Below are positions 6,103 through 12,290 of a stretch of 18,434 nucleotides of DNA, in pieces (the stretch's first letter is position 1; each line of letters begins with the position of its first letter). Under the pieces are notes generated by a model. That model was not told the origin of the DNA. It did not search any database and was given only the letters and a program-made list of their open reading frames with translations. The DNA lies in the NCBI RefSeq assembly GCF_002223055.1, contig NZ_NKFL01000008.1, positions 1 to 18,434 of the forward strand, in the 5' to 3' direction. A program made the translations under genes and the position numbers. This DNA comes from Burkholderia sp. HI2500 (GTDB lineage Bacteria; Pseudomonadota; Gammaproteobacteria; Burkholderiales; Burkholderiaceae).

Positions 6103-6711
6103 ATGATGCGTGATCCAGCGGACCACTACACCCGCGACCTAGCTGGCCATGTGATCGGCTACGCCCGCGTATCGACGTCTGACCAAGACGCGGCCATGCA
6201 GCGCGAGGCGCTGATCGCCGCCGGTGCGGTGAAGGTGTTTGAGGACGTGGCGAGCGGCGCGAAGGCCGATAGGCCGGGCCTGACGGCCGCCCTCGCCTAT
6301 CTGCGTGAGGGTGACACCTTGGCCGTGTGGAAGCTCGACCGACTCGGCCGATCCCTGCCGCACCTGGTGCAGACCGTGGCCGAGCTGGAACAGCGCGGCG
6401 TCGGCTTCCGCTCGTTGACCGAGAGCATCAACACCACCACGCCGGGCGGGCGCCTTGTGTTCCATCTGTTTGCGGCCTTGGCCGACTTCGAGCGCGATTT
6501 GATTCGCGAGCGCACGCGCGCAGGCCTCGCCGTGGCGAAGGCCCGAGGTAGCGCCGCTGGCCGGCGGCCGGTTGTGACGGCAGACAAGCTGGCCCGCGCT
6601 CGCGCGCTGATTGACGCCAAGGGCCTGACAGTGCGTGAAGCGGCCGCTCGTGTGAAGGTCGGGAAGACGGCGCTATACAAGGCGTTGGCGGTGCCGGAGA
6701 TACAAGGCTGA
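6103..6711 (+). CDS. Serine recombinase (resolvase/invertase family)
   Basis: A 202-residue small serine recombinase that would resolve plasmid multimers at its res site. The N-terminal catalytic domain begins HVIGYARVSTSDQDAAMQRE; Ser24 in YARVST is the nucleophile and Arg22 supports it. KLDRLGRS provides the second pair of catalytic arginines. The dimer helix region reads FHLFAALADFERDLIRERT. The C-terminal HTH covers about residues 160-195 (LTVREAAARVKVGKTALYKAL). I chose ATG 6103 (or 6106) because CGGAG at 6093-6097 precedes it and the conserved domain begins soon after. The open frame back to 5938 runs through the putative res site. No transposase or terminal inverted repeats are nearby, so this looks like a plasmid stability resolvase. 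Confidence 0.92.
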   Translation: MMRDPADHYTRDLAGHVIGYARVSTSDQDAAMQREALIAAGAVKVFEDVASGAKADRPGLTAALAYLREGDTLAVWKLDRLGRSLPHLVQTVAELEQRGVGFRSLTESINTTTPGGRLVFHLFAALADFERDLIRERTRAGLAVAKARGSAAGRRPVVTADKLARARALIDAKGLTVREAAARVKVGKTALYKALAVPEIQG

Positions 6712-6754
6712 GTTGGTCGCCGGCGCCGCTATTTAGAACCGTTCGGTCGGCACG

Positions 6755-7000
6755 TTAGCCGATCTCGCGCGTGATCAAACCTCTCACAAGTTCGGCAACG
6801 GAGATCCCGGTTTCTGCTGCACGGACTTTCAGACGGCGGTGTAGTTCAGGGTCAAGATCGATGTTGAGGCGTATCGGCTTGGCTGGCCGATTCCCTGTCT
6901 GAGATTGAACGAGCGCGGCCCCTGCGGCAAATTCGGCGGCCGTCATCGGCTTGTTTGGCGCGTGGGCACTGCTCTTCGGGGCGATCTTAAATTTACTCAT
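6755..7000 (-). CDS. Ribbon-helix-helix DNA-binding partner of ParA
   Basis: An 81-residue protein with a disordered basic N-terminus (MSKFKIAPKSSAHAPNKP) and a C-terminal RHH fold. The fold comprises the strand KPIRLNIDLDPELHRRL and helices KVRAAETGISVAELVRGLI. Small RHH proteins next to type Ib ParA ATPases are the usual centromere-binding (ParB-equivalent) partners, and their N-terminal basic arm stimulates the ATPase. The gene follows parA by 34 bases in the same direction; its ribosome site GGAG overlaps a TGGAGTTGAGT motif. It is the best candidate to bind the TGAGTTGAGT repeats at 7695-7743. The start at 7000 is preferred because it gives the basic arm. Confidence 0.85.
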   Translation of the reverse strand: MSKFKIAPKSSAHAPNKPMTAAEFAAGAALVQSQTGNRPAKPIRLNIDLDPELHRRLKVRAAETGISVAELVRGLITREIG

Positions 7001-7034
7001 TCACTCAACTCCATTGAGTTAATCATTTGCTCAA
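7001..7034. promoter_or_regulatory. ACTCAACTC-type motif between parA and its RHH partner
   Basis: ACTCAACTCC (7003-7012) followed by ATTGAGTT (7013-7020) is a degenerate member of the ACTCAACTCA/TGAGTTGAGT family seen at 7695, 8961 and 11962. It overlaps the ribosome site of the RHH gene, so binding here could control translation or transcription of that gene. Confidence 0.45.
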
Positions 7035-7682
7035 TCAAGCGGACGGCTCGAGCTCGAAAAATTCCTGGGCGAGCAGCTGAATCTCTGCGCGGGCCTGCGA
7101 GTTGTCGAGTTCGACGACACCGCGGCCACCGAGTAGTGCATCGCGATATACCTTCCGGTCACGAATCACGGTATCAGCCAGCTCGAGCTGATCGAATTCG
7201 GTCAACAATTCGCGAGCATCTTCGACCTCTCGGATGACGGGATTGGACGGCGCCATAGATAGGACGGCTGCTGCTTTGAGTTCTGGGTTAAGCCCACGGG
7301 CTAGGCCGATAAGCTCGTTCACCTTCGGCAACGTCTCGAGGTCTGCTTGGCTTGCGCGGATCGGAGTGAGGAACAGATTTGCGACGGCTAGCGCCGTACG
7401 CAGTTCGCGGGAGTCTCGGCCGCCGGCGTCGACGACGATCACCTGGTAGCGACGTGCGAGATCGCGCAACGTTGAAGCAACGTCACCGGTGCGTTGTACG
7501 CATGGAACAGAGGGGTGTATCCCGGCCTCGTCGCGCCGCTCGATAAAACGCGCGCAGGTGGCCTGCCCGTCCGTATCCACCAGCACCACATCGACCTCGT
7601 GATGCGCTAGGTGGACGACCAAGTTACTCGCAAGCGTTGATTTGCCGACACCGCCTTTTTCCCCGCCGACCAGGACTATCAT
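7035..7682 (-). CDS. parA: ParA-family plasmid partition ATPase (type Ib)
   Basis: A 215-residue ParA ATPase that should use the nucleoid as a track to segregate plasmid copies. The deviant Walker A motif KGGVGKST spans residues 9-16 with the signature first lysine. VVLVDTDGQAT (32-42) is Walker A', and VIVVDAGGRDS (81-91) is Walker B with Asp85. It lacks the N-terminal HTH of type Ia ParA proteins, and its length is typical of type Ib. A ribosome site GGAGGG lies just before the start. The upstream TGAGTTGAGT repeats probably serve as both promoter operator and centromere. The RHH partner follows at 7000-6755. Confidence 0.93.
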   Translation of the reverse strand: MIVLVGGEKGGVGKSTLASNLVVHLAHHEVDVVLVDTDGQATCARFIERRDEAGIHPSVPCVQRTGDVASTLRDLARRYQVIVVDAGGRDSRELRTALAVANLFLTPIRASQADLETLPKVNELIGLARGLNPELKAAAVLSMAPSNPVIREVEDARELLTEFDQLELADTVIRDRKVYRDALLGGRGVVELDNSQARAEIQLLAQEFFELEPSA

Positions 7683-7694
7683 TGCACCCTCCTT

Positions 7695-7743
7695 TGAGTT
7701 GAGTGTATGAGTTGATTTTATGAGTTGAGTAATTGAGTGTCAA
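7695..7743. repeat. 13-bp-spaced TGAGTTGAGT repeats (candidate parS/operator)
   Basis: TGAGTTGAGT at 7695-7704, TGAGTTGATT at 7708-7717 and TGAGTTGAGT at 7721-7730 are spaced exactly 13 bases apart. A weaker fourth copy, TGAGTGTCAA, lies at 7734-7743. The array is upstream of parA. Directly repeated short sites before a type Ib par operon are the usual binding sites of the RHH partition protein. Confidence 0.78.
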
Positions 7744-7755
7744 TGAGGGCGAGCG

Positions 7756-7783
7756 TTGACTTCACGGCTTGCGAAAATAGGGA
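7756..7783 (+). promoter_or_regulatory. Candidate promoter of the gene at 7808
   Basis: TTGACT (7756-7761) and TAGGGA (7778-7783), with a 16-base spacer, lie 24 bases before the GTG start at 7808. The -10 match is weak. The ribosome site AAAGGGGGAAA (7795-7805) is strong. Confidence 0.35.
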
Positions 7784-7807
7784 TACCTTCAACTAAAGGG
7801 GGAAACG

Positions 7808-8881
7808 GTGGCCACCTACAACCTTGCACTTCAGCCGCGCGGTGCCTCGGATGCTCCGCCCGTGACGCTTGAGCTTGGAGTGTCATCGGCGCTTGAGATC
7901 GTCGCACGCGGCCTAGCCGACCTAAAACTCGACCTGGACCGTTTCAGTCTTGACGAAGAAACTGGCCAGCCGTTTATCAATGACTGGTTCGATAGCAGGA
8001 CAGGCACCTGTGCATTTACTGGTCACGAGTTCTTGCAGCGCATCGTGCCGTTCCTTGATCACAGCGAGGCGATGGGCGCGCCATTTCGTGCCTACGTTGA
8101 TCCGGCGCTCGTGTTGGGTGCCAGCATCGGCGGGTATCCGGAGTCGATCCGCGGCGAGGAGATTGCGAAGCGCCGCGCGCGTTACGCGCGCGAGTTCGAC
8201 GTCATCTATCTGCAGCGCGCGGAATACTATTGGATCGAGCCGCTTGGGATCATTTGGGCATTCGAAGGCAAGCACAGGGTTGCCTTTATGCGAGCGCACG
8301 GCGAGCCAGCGATTGCGGCATGGGTGACGCGGCGCAACTATCTTGCCCCTGACCGCATAGTGCTGGTTGAGCCTACGGAAGATCGGCTGACATGGTTCGC
8401 AATTCTCGACGGGCGCTACCTGCAGCTCGTTCAGCGTCCCGCGCTCACACAGCGGTTGCTGTCCGCGTACGGCGTGAAAACCGTACGATGGCGGGACCTG
8501 GCCGACGCTCCGTCGGAACATTATGTGCGGCATGCGATCGTCGACTGGCAGCAGCTCGACTGGCAACAGCGACGCCGAAAATACCCAGACGCAGATGGCA
8601 TGCTCGACCTGAACGTGCTGCGCGCTGAGGAGCGACGTGCGCGCGAACTCGTACCTCACACGCTCACCGACTTTGAGAACGCCGGCTGGAAGATTCAGCA
8701 TGGTCGGCAGCTCGCGTACGCGTTGCTCGCTATCGTTGCCGGGCTGATCTTGGAACTGGTGTTCCATGCCGGTGTGATGCGAGCTCTCGGTTTCGGACTG
8801 ATCGGATTTGGCGTTGGCTTGAGCCTTGTGGCGTCGACACTGCGCCTGGTTGGGCCGCGCGGCCGCGGGGATGTGGGTTGA
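7808..8881 (+). CDS. Membrane-anchored protein with a ParB/sulfiredoxin-like GxHR motif
   Basis: A 357-residue protein of no family I can name. The N-terminal two thirds are soluble. Residues 149-173 read IIWAFEGKHRVAFMRAHGEP then AIAAWV. This resembles the GxHRxxAxxxxG...IPxxV core of ParB/Srx-like folds, with His156-Arg157 at the conserved place. The C-terminus has two membrane helices (about 301-319 and 323-345) and a short Arg/Gly tail. The start is GTG 7808, preceded by AAAGGGGGAAA. It is divergent from parA across the repeat array and convergent with rep, so it may share control with the partition genes. A large reverse-strand open frame over the same DNA (8962-7922) is less protein-like. 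Confidence 0.8.
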   Translation: MATYNLALQPRGASDAPPVTLELGVSSALEIVARGLADLKLDLDRFSLDEETGQPFINDWFDSRTGTCAFTGHEFLQRIVPFLDHSEAMGAPFRAYVDPALVLGASIGGYPESIRGEEIAKRRARYAREFDVIYLQRAEYYWIEPLGIIWAFEGKHRVAFMRAHGEPAIAAWVTRRNYLAPDRIVLVEPTEDRLTWFAILDGRYLQLVQRPALTQRLLSAYGVKTVRWRDLADAPSEHYVRHAIVDWQQLDWQQRRRKYPDADGMLDLNVLRAEERRARELVPHTLTDFENAGWKIQHGRQLAYALLAIVAGLILELVFHAGVMRALGFGLIGFGVGLSLVASTLRLVGPRGRGDVG

Positions 8882-8953
8882 TGTCACGCGGCTAACATTC
8901 ATGATCGGACTAGATGTGCTGGCTAGCGTGGATATCCCGGGCACAAACCAATC

Positions 8954-8989
8954 CGCAATCACTCAACTCATTTGAGTTGAGTGATTGCG
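8954..8989. repeat. Perfect long inverted repeat containing ACTCAACTCA/TGAGTTGAGT
   Basis: Arms of 17 bases, CGCAATCACTCAACTCA (8954-8970) and its exact complement (8973-8989), separated by TT. It lies between the convergent genes ending at 8881 and 9051. The core decamer is the same as in the par repeats. There is no T-run and the stem is AT-rich, so a protein-binding site is more likely than an intrinsic terminator. Confidence 0.85.
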
Positions 8990-9004
8990 TACATACGTAT
9001 GTAC
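8989..9004. repeat. 16-bp perfect palindrome abutting the inverted repeat
   Basis: GTACATACGTATGTAC is a perfect palindrome starting at the last base of the 8954-8989 inverted repeat. It contains nested TACGTA and is a possible second protein-binding site in the rep-downstream intergenic region. Confidence 0.6.
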
Positions 9005-9010
9005 AGTAAT

Positions 9011-9030
9011 TCTGACATTTCTCGGGGTAG
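9011..9030 (+). repeat. Iteron-like site downstream of rep
   Basis: TCTGACATTTCTCGGGGTAG matches 17 of 20 positions of the iteron TCTGACAAATTTCGGGGTAG found upstream of rep, but lies beyond the rep stop codon and in the opposite orientation to the origin copies. Confidence 0.7.
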
Positions 9031-9050
9031 CCTGACGCGAACGGCGGGCG

Positions 9051-9842
9051 TCAGAATAGACGGCCCTGCGGGTCTGGTTTGAACTTGAATCGGAATCCCG
9101 TAACCTTTCGGCCGGCCGGTGTGATGGGCTCCCATTCGATTGCAAGAGCATTCTTCTCCTGCAGCTCTTTTACCGCCGGCTCGATGACGCGGCGGCGTAG
9201 CTGTCCAGAGTCCTTCACGCAGCTATCTGGTGCCCCCATAGCTTGACAAAACTCGTCGTAAGGAATGGCGACGAAGCCGGTATCGCGGTACTGCGCAATG
9301 ATTTCAAGCAGGCGCCACGAATAGATCGACCGTAGATCGGCCGCATGCCGTAGCTTGTACTTCGTGAACTCGCTTTCGATGCCGAGCAGGTAGGGGGCAA
9401 TGCTGGGTGAAAACTTCAGATCCACCCAGCCGGCGGTTGTCGTATCCGCTTTTTCGTAGATCCACCGCACCGACCGGCGCTTCGTCTCTTTCTTGCCCCG
9501 CGAGATGACTTCCTCATCCCACTCCACGCGGCATTCAAAGAGGTCTTCTGCGGCTTTCTTGAGCTCGCTATAGGCGTGCCTAGCCTCAATGTGTGGATAC
9601 GCTTCGATGAATTCCTTTGCCGTCACGCGGATGGTCCAACCAGGAGCAGCGCCGGTCACTGGATCGAGACGCATTGCCCGATCTTTCAGCATTTTTGTTT
9701 TCGGGTTGCACTTGGCGATCGCAAGTGCGAGCAGTCGCTTTTCGGACAGCTTCATGCGCTGGATACGGCGCACTAGCTCGTTTTTGATCGTCACGCTTCG
9801 CTCGCGCGTGTCGGGGTCGGGCAGCTTGGCAAGGTCGGCCAT
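9051..9842 (-). CDS. Rep_3-family replication initiator
   Basis: A 263-residue initiator of the Rep_3 (RepA/RepE/Pi-like) superfamily with two winged-helix domains. WH1 spans about residues 15-130 (VTIKNELVRRIQRMKLSEKR and TRVTA-type strands). WH2 begins near WVDLKFSPSIAPYLLGIES and continues through KYKLRHAADLRSIYSWRLLE and a C-terminal FRFKFKPD strand. Monomers normally bind iterons to open the origin, while dimers repress the gene through an inverted repeat. Both types of site lie upstream: the inverted repeat at 9863-9888 and the iterons at 9935-10031. The start at 9842 gives a complete N-terminus; its ribosome site is weak (GGAAAA). The product is of usual length for the family. Confidence 0.93.
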   Translation of the reverse strand: MADLAKLPDPDTRERSVTIKNELVRRIQRMKLSEKRLLALAIAKCNPKTKMLKDRAMRLDPVTGAAPGWTIRVTAKEFIEAYPHIEARHAYSELKKAAEDLFECRVEWDEEVISRGKKETKRRSVRWIYEKADTTTAGWVDLKFSPSIAPYLLGIESEFTKYKLRHAADLRSIYSWRLLEIIAQYRDTGFVAIPYDEFCQAMGAPDSCVKDSGQLRRRVIEPAVKELQEKNALAIEWEPITPAGRKVTGFRFKFKPDPQGRLF

Positions 9843-9862
9843 TCTGACATTTTCCGGGTTAC
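9843..9862 (+). repeat. Degenerate iteron overlapping the rep ribosome binding site
   Basis: TCTGACATTTTCCGGGTTAC matches 15 of 20 positions of the iteron TCTGACAAATTTCGGGGTAG. It directly abuts the rep start codon, so Rep binding here would block its own translation initiation region or late promoter. Confidence 0.6.
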
Positions 9863-9888
9863 TCTGACATCAATCAGTCTATGTCAGA
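9863..9888. promoter_or_regulatory. rep operator: inverted repeat TCTGACAT/ATGTCAGA
   Basis: Perfect 8-bp arms TCTGACAT (9863-9870) and ATGTCAGA (9881-9888) with a 10-base spacer. On the minus strand the spacer region contains a candidate -10 (TAGACT) with TTGCCG 18 bases upstream as -35. The arms share the TCTGACA part of the iterons. This is the standard autoregulatory operator of Rep_3 plasmids. Confidence 0.75.
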
Positions 9889-9934
9889 ATTCCATGAGGC
9901 GGCAAGCGGAGATTGCTCAAAAAATGAGCACATA

Positions 9935-10031
9935 CCCGAAAAACGCCCGACTACCCCGAAATTTGTCAGATACGCCCCGAAAAACGCCCGACTACCCCGA
10001 AAAACGCCCGACTACCCCGAAATTTGTCAGA
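9935..10031. repeat. Iteron array of the replication origin
   Basis: CCCGAAAAACGCCCGACTA occurs exactly three times (9935-9953, 9976-9994, 9996-10014; the last two 20 bases apart). CCCCGAAATTTGTCAGA occurs twice (9954-9970 and 10015-10031), each time directly after one of these copies. The composite 36-base unit is therefore repeated 61 bases apart. The second element is the complement of the TCTGACAAATTTCGGGG site seen around rep. Confidence 0.88.
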
Positions 10032-10276
10032 GTAACACCTCGCAAACCCTTTCCCCTATTGGCTTTGCGCGATCCTACAAAGGGGTTTACAAACAGGGTT
10101 TACAAACAAGGACAAATATTTCTACAAAGGCCCGAAGCAAGCGCCTGTTGATAACTGTTTCCCTCCGCGCTTCAACCCCACCCCGACCGCTCCGCGGCCA
10201 CCCCGTGATGGACAATAAGTGCGCGCCTAAGGCGCGTGAACAACCCCCACAACAAACCCTTATCCAGATCAACGAA

Positions 10277-10296
10277 GCCGCGCCTGCTGGCGCGGC
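10277..10296. other. GC-rich hairpin in the origin region
   Basis: GCCGCGCC (10277-10284), loop TGCT, GGCGCGGC (10289-10296): a perfect 8-bp stem. A similar smaller hairpin, CGCGCC/GGCGCG, lies at 10222-10236. There is no following T-run. The position past the DnaA-like boxes fits a primosome or single-strand initiation structure, which is a guess. Confidence 0.5.
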
Positions 10297-10947
10297 GGGG
10301 ACCACACACGTTCATGCCCATAATTTTTCTGCGGACACCAACAGCCCTCTATTCAAAAACCAAACCTTTCCTCTTCACCTGTCATCGAAGCTCGTGGTCT
10401 AAGGCGCTCGGCACGGCCTACGGCCGCACCGATCCCCTAAGACCGGGATAAATCGCGCTCAGGCCGTCCTAACGGCCGTCCCGACCGCTCAACCCGGCCC
10501 TTGTGAGGGCCCCGGCTGACAAGCTCACTGTACGCAAAGGCCCAAATTGTCTACAGGAAGGGGGCGGGCTGCCATCGACTACGGAAGCGACATCGAGACA
10601 CAGCCGGATGCCCCATCTCCGGAGAAAGCGGTAGCAGCTAAAAACACCATCCTTCGCCGCTACGCGGCCTTGACCGAGGCGCTTTGCCTCCGCCCCCCAA
10701 CGTTCGCCACGTGGCAGGGGTGCGGGCAACAGACCTGTGGTCCCTCACTCATCCCTGCGCAGATCATGGGAGGTTCCGTGAGCGTCAAGGGCCGGCGCTG
10801 CGGGCCTCCCTCCGGCCCTTGGCCCTTCTCCACCTTAAAAACCCGCAAAGAACGTGTGAGGCGGCCGGAAAACAGCTTCCAGTGGGTAAACACGGAGTGA
10901 TGAGCGGCAGTCACCGACGGCCCGGGCATTTTTCCTTGCTGTTTTTC

Positions 10948-10991
10948 ATATCATATCGTATCATATCAATTATATCGTTTCATATCATATC
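10948..10991 (+). promoter_or_regulatory. ATATC pentamer array in the kfrA leader (KfrA operator candidate)
   Basis: Tandem five-base units ATATC, ATATC, GTATC, ATATC fill 10948-10967. Another ATATC is at 10972-10976, and two more in tandem at 10982-10991, ending right at the ribosome site GGGAGG (10992-10997). KfrA proteins are known to repress their own promoters, so this array is the likely operator. A five-base period places units on alternate faces of the helix, with every second unit in phase. Confidence 0.7.
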
Positions 10992-11001
10992 GGGAGGCAG
11001 C

Positions 11002-11940
11002 ATGGGTCGCGAAGCGAATATCACCGCCGAGCAGGTCGACGCGATTGCGGACACGATGAAGGCGGAAGGTGTCAAACCGACGTTGCGCGGCGTGCGTGAA
11101 CGCTTAGGGACGGGCAGTTTGGGAACCGTCGCCAAGCTCTTGCAGCGCTGGAAAGCCGGGCAGGAGCGCCAACCGAATGCTGCGCTTGCTGTTCCCCCGG
11201 CGTTACAGCGCGCGATCGTTGACTGGATGGACCAGGAGCTCAGCGCAGCACGCGCGACGCTTGAGGCCGAGCTCGCCGACCAGCAGCAGGCCGCAGCCGA
11301 CCTTGCGGGCGAGAATGAGCGTCAAGGTGAGCTGATCGCCGATCGCGACGCCGAGCTCGAAGCGCTGTCGATCGACAAAGCAGCAGCCGAGGGCAAGGCG
11401 ACCCAGCTTGCTGACGACCTCGACTCCGCGCGGGAGGAAGCGGCGCGCGAGCGCCAAGCCGCCGAGCAGGCCCGCACGGAGTTAGCGAAGGCACTACTGC
11501 GCCTCGAGGCGATGCCGCGGCTTGAAGCTGATCTTGCGGCCGTGCGTGCTGATCTCGACAGGGAGCGTCAGGCACGTGTAGCGGCCGAACAATCCGCCGC
11601 AGTGCTTGCCGCCCAGAAGGATGATTTGACCGCGCGCTTGGCCGACGCTGGTTCGCGGCGCGAGCGTGCCGAAGAGGTACTGTCGGTGCAGCAGCAACGC
11701 ACTGACAAGCTTGCGGCCGAGCTCGCCGACACGCGTGCATCGCTGCAAGCGACAGAAGCCCGCGCGAAGGCGTTTGAGCGTGAGGCGGCCACTGCTACGG
11801 CCGACGCCGAACGCGCGCGCGCGGATGCGAAAGCGGCCGGCGAGCAGGCCGCTTCGCTGCGAGGCCAACTCGACGCCGCGAGATCCGCGACGCCGGCGCC
11901 GGCACAACGTCGCGCCAACACCAAGCGTGCGGGATCGTGA
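11002..11940 (+). CDS. kfrA: KfrA-like DNA-binding coiled-coil protein
   Basis: A 312-residue protein with the KfrA layout. The N-terminal DNA-binding domain (about residues 1-60) carries the start MGREANITAEQVDAIADTM and the helix-turn-helix KPTLRGVRERLGTGSLGTVAKLL. A long Ala/Glu/Gln/Arg-rich coiled coil runs from about 80 to 290, followed by a basic tail (AQRRANTKRAGS). KfrA proteins bind DNA near partition and replication genes, can polymerise through their coiled coils, and support stable inheritance while repressing themselves. The start at ATG 11002 follows GGGAGG; the open frame further upstream runs through the promoter repeats and is rejected. It is convergent with the zinc-ribbon gene, with a long inverted repeat between them. 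Confidence 0.9.
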   Translation: MGREANITAEQVDAIADTMKAEGVKPTLRGVRERLGTGSLGTVAKLLQRWKAGQERQPNAALAVPPALQRAIVDWMDQELSAARATLEAELADQQQAAADLAGENERQGELIADRDAELEALSIDKAAAEGKATQLADDLDSAREEAARERQAAEQARTELAKALLRLEAMPRLEADLAAVRADLDRERQARVAAEQSAAVLAAQKDDLTARLADAGSRRERAEEVLSVQQQRTDKLAAELADTRASLQATEARAKAFEREAATATADAERARADAKAAGEQAASLRGQLDAARSATPAPAQRRANTKRAGS

Positions 11941-11955
11941 GCAAACGGGGATTGG

Positions 11956-11989
11956 GTAATTACTCAACTCAAATGAGTTGAGTAATTAC
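11956..11989. repeat. Second perfect long inverted repeat containing ACTCAACTCA/TGAGTTGAGT
   Basis: Arms of 16 bases, GTAATTACTCAACTCA (11956-11971) and its exact complement (11974-11989), separated by AA. It lies between convergent kfrA (ends 11940) and the zinc-ribbon gene, overlapping the latter's stop codon. It shares the 10-base core of the par repeats and of the inverted repeat at 8954-8989, but the outer arm bases differ. Confidence 0.85.
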
Positions 11990-12267
11990 GTCCTGTACCG
12001 CCGCTTGAAAATCACGCGGTTGCGGGTCGCCAATGCGATCAGGAAGCAGAGTCCGCCACCCGTCACCACCCAGATACCGATTGCCACAAAATTGGGTAGG
12101 TGCGGGAAAGTGGTGCCGGCCTTGTGCATCAGATAGAAGCCGATGGCTACTGCAATCAAGTAGAGCGCTGGGTGCGCGCCGTAATGCAGTTCAGCCTGGC
12201 AGCCGCGACATACGCGAGCGCCATTCGAGACACGGTTGTGGCAGTGTGGGCAAATCAGTTCGCTCAT
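11986..12267 (-). CDS. Zinc-ribbon membrane protein
   Basis: A 93-residue protein. An N-terminal zinc ribbon has CPHC (Cys6, Cys9) and CRGC (Cys20, Cys23). Two membrane helices follow (about residues 33-50 and 60-82) and a basic tail RNRVIFKRRYRT. The ribosome site AGGAC precedes the start. It is the last gene of the T6SS cargo operon, 23 bases after the immunity gene. The function is unknown. Its place suggests a secondary immunity or membrane-protection role, or simply an unrelated hitchhiker. Proteins of this design (zinc ribbon plus two helices) are widespread and poorly characterised. Confidence 0.78.
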   Translation of the reverse strand: MSELICPHCHNRVSNGARVCRGCQAELHYGAHPALYLIAVAIGFYLMHKAGTTFPHLPNFVAIGIWVVTGGGLCFLIALATRNRVIFKRRYRT

Positions 12268-12290
12268 GATGTCCTGTTTGTTGGCTTGAT

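Larger units (their letters stand above)
9843..10940. other. Origin of replication region (oriV) and gene-free stretch
   Basis: About 1.1 kb without a convincing gene between rep and kfrA. From rep outward it holds the operator, the iteron array and two tandem 13-mers GGGTTTACAAACA (10083-10095, 10096-10108) that are plausible unwinding elements. Two one-mismatch DnaA boxes follow (TGTTGATAA at 10146-10154, TTATCCAGA at 10260-10268), then GC-rich hairpins at 10222-10236 and 10277-10296. Beyond 10400 I see short GC-rich inverted repeats such as GGCCC/GGGCC near 10495, but no gene or RNA I can name. Open frames here have poor protein character. Confidence 0.75.

Noticed and set aside
5938..6711. 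Resolvase as part of a Tn3-type transposon
   Set aside because: No transposase fragment and no terminal inverted repeats are visible anywhere on the plasmid.
7922..8962. Minus-strand open frame of 346 codons opposite the gene at 7808
   Set aside because: Its composition is that of a reverse shadow, it starts within the inverted-repeat region, and the plus-strand frame has a good ribosome site and coherent membrane helices.
8954..8989. Inverted repeat as an intrinsic terminator between convergent genes
   Set aside because: The stem is AT-rich and no T-run follows on either strand; the shared core with the par repeats favours a protein site. A minor terminator role cannot be excluded.
9881..10402. 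Plus-strand open frame of 173 codons over the origin
   Set aside because: It translates the iterons and 13-mers into repetitive peptide, and it overlaps the rep operator. Not a gene.
10469..10929. Several overlapping open frames on both strands between the origin and kfrA
   Set aside because: Pro/Arg/Gly-rich with weak starts and no motif; consistent with high-GC non-coding DNA. A countertranscribed RNA was considered but no promoter-terminator pair was visible.
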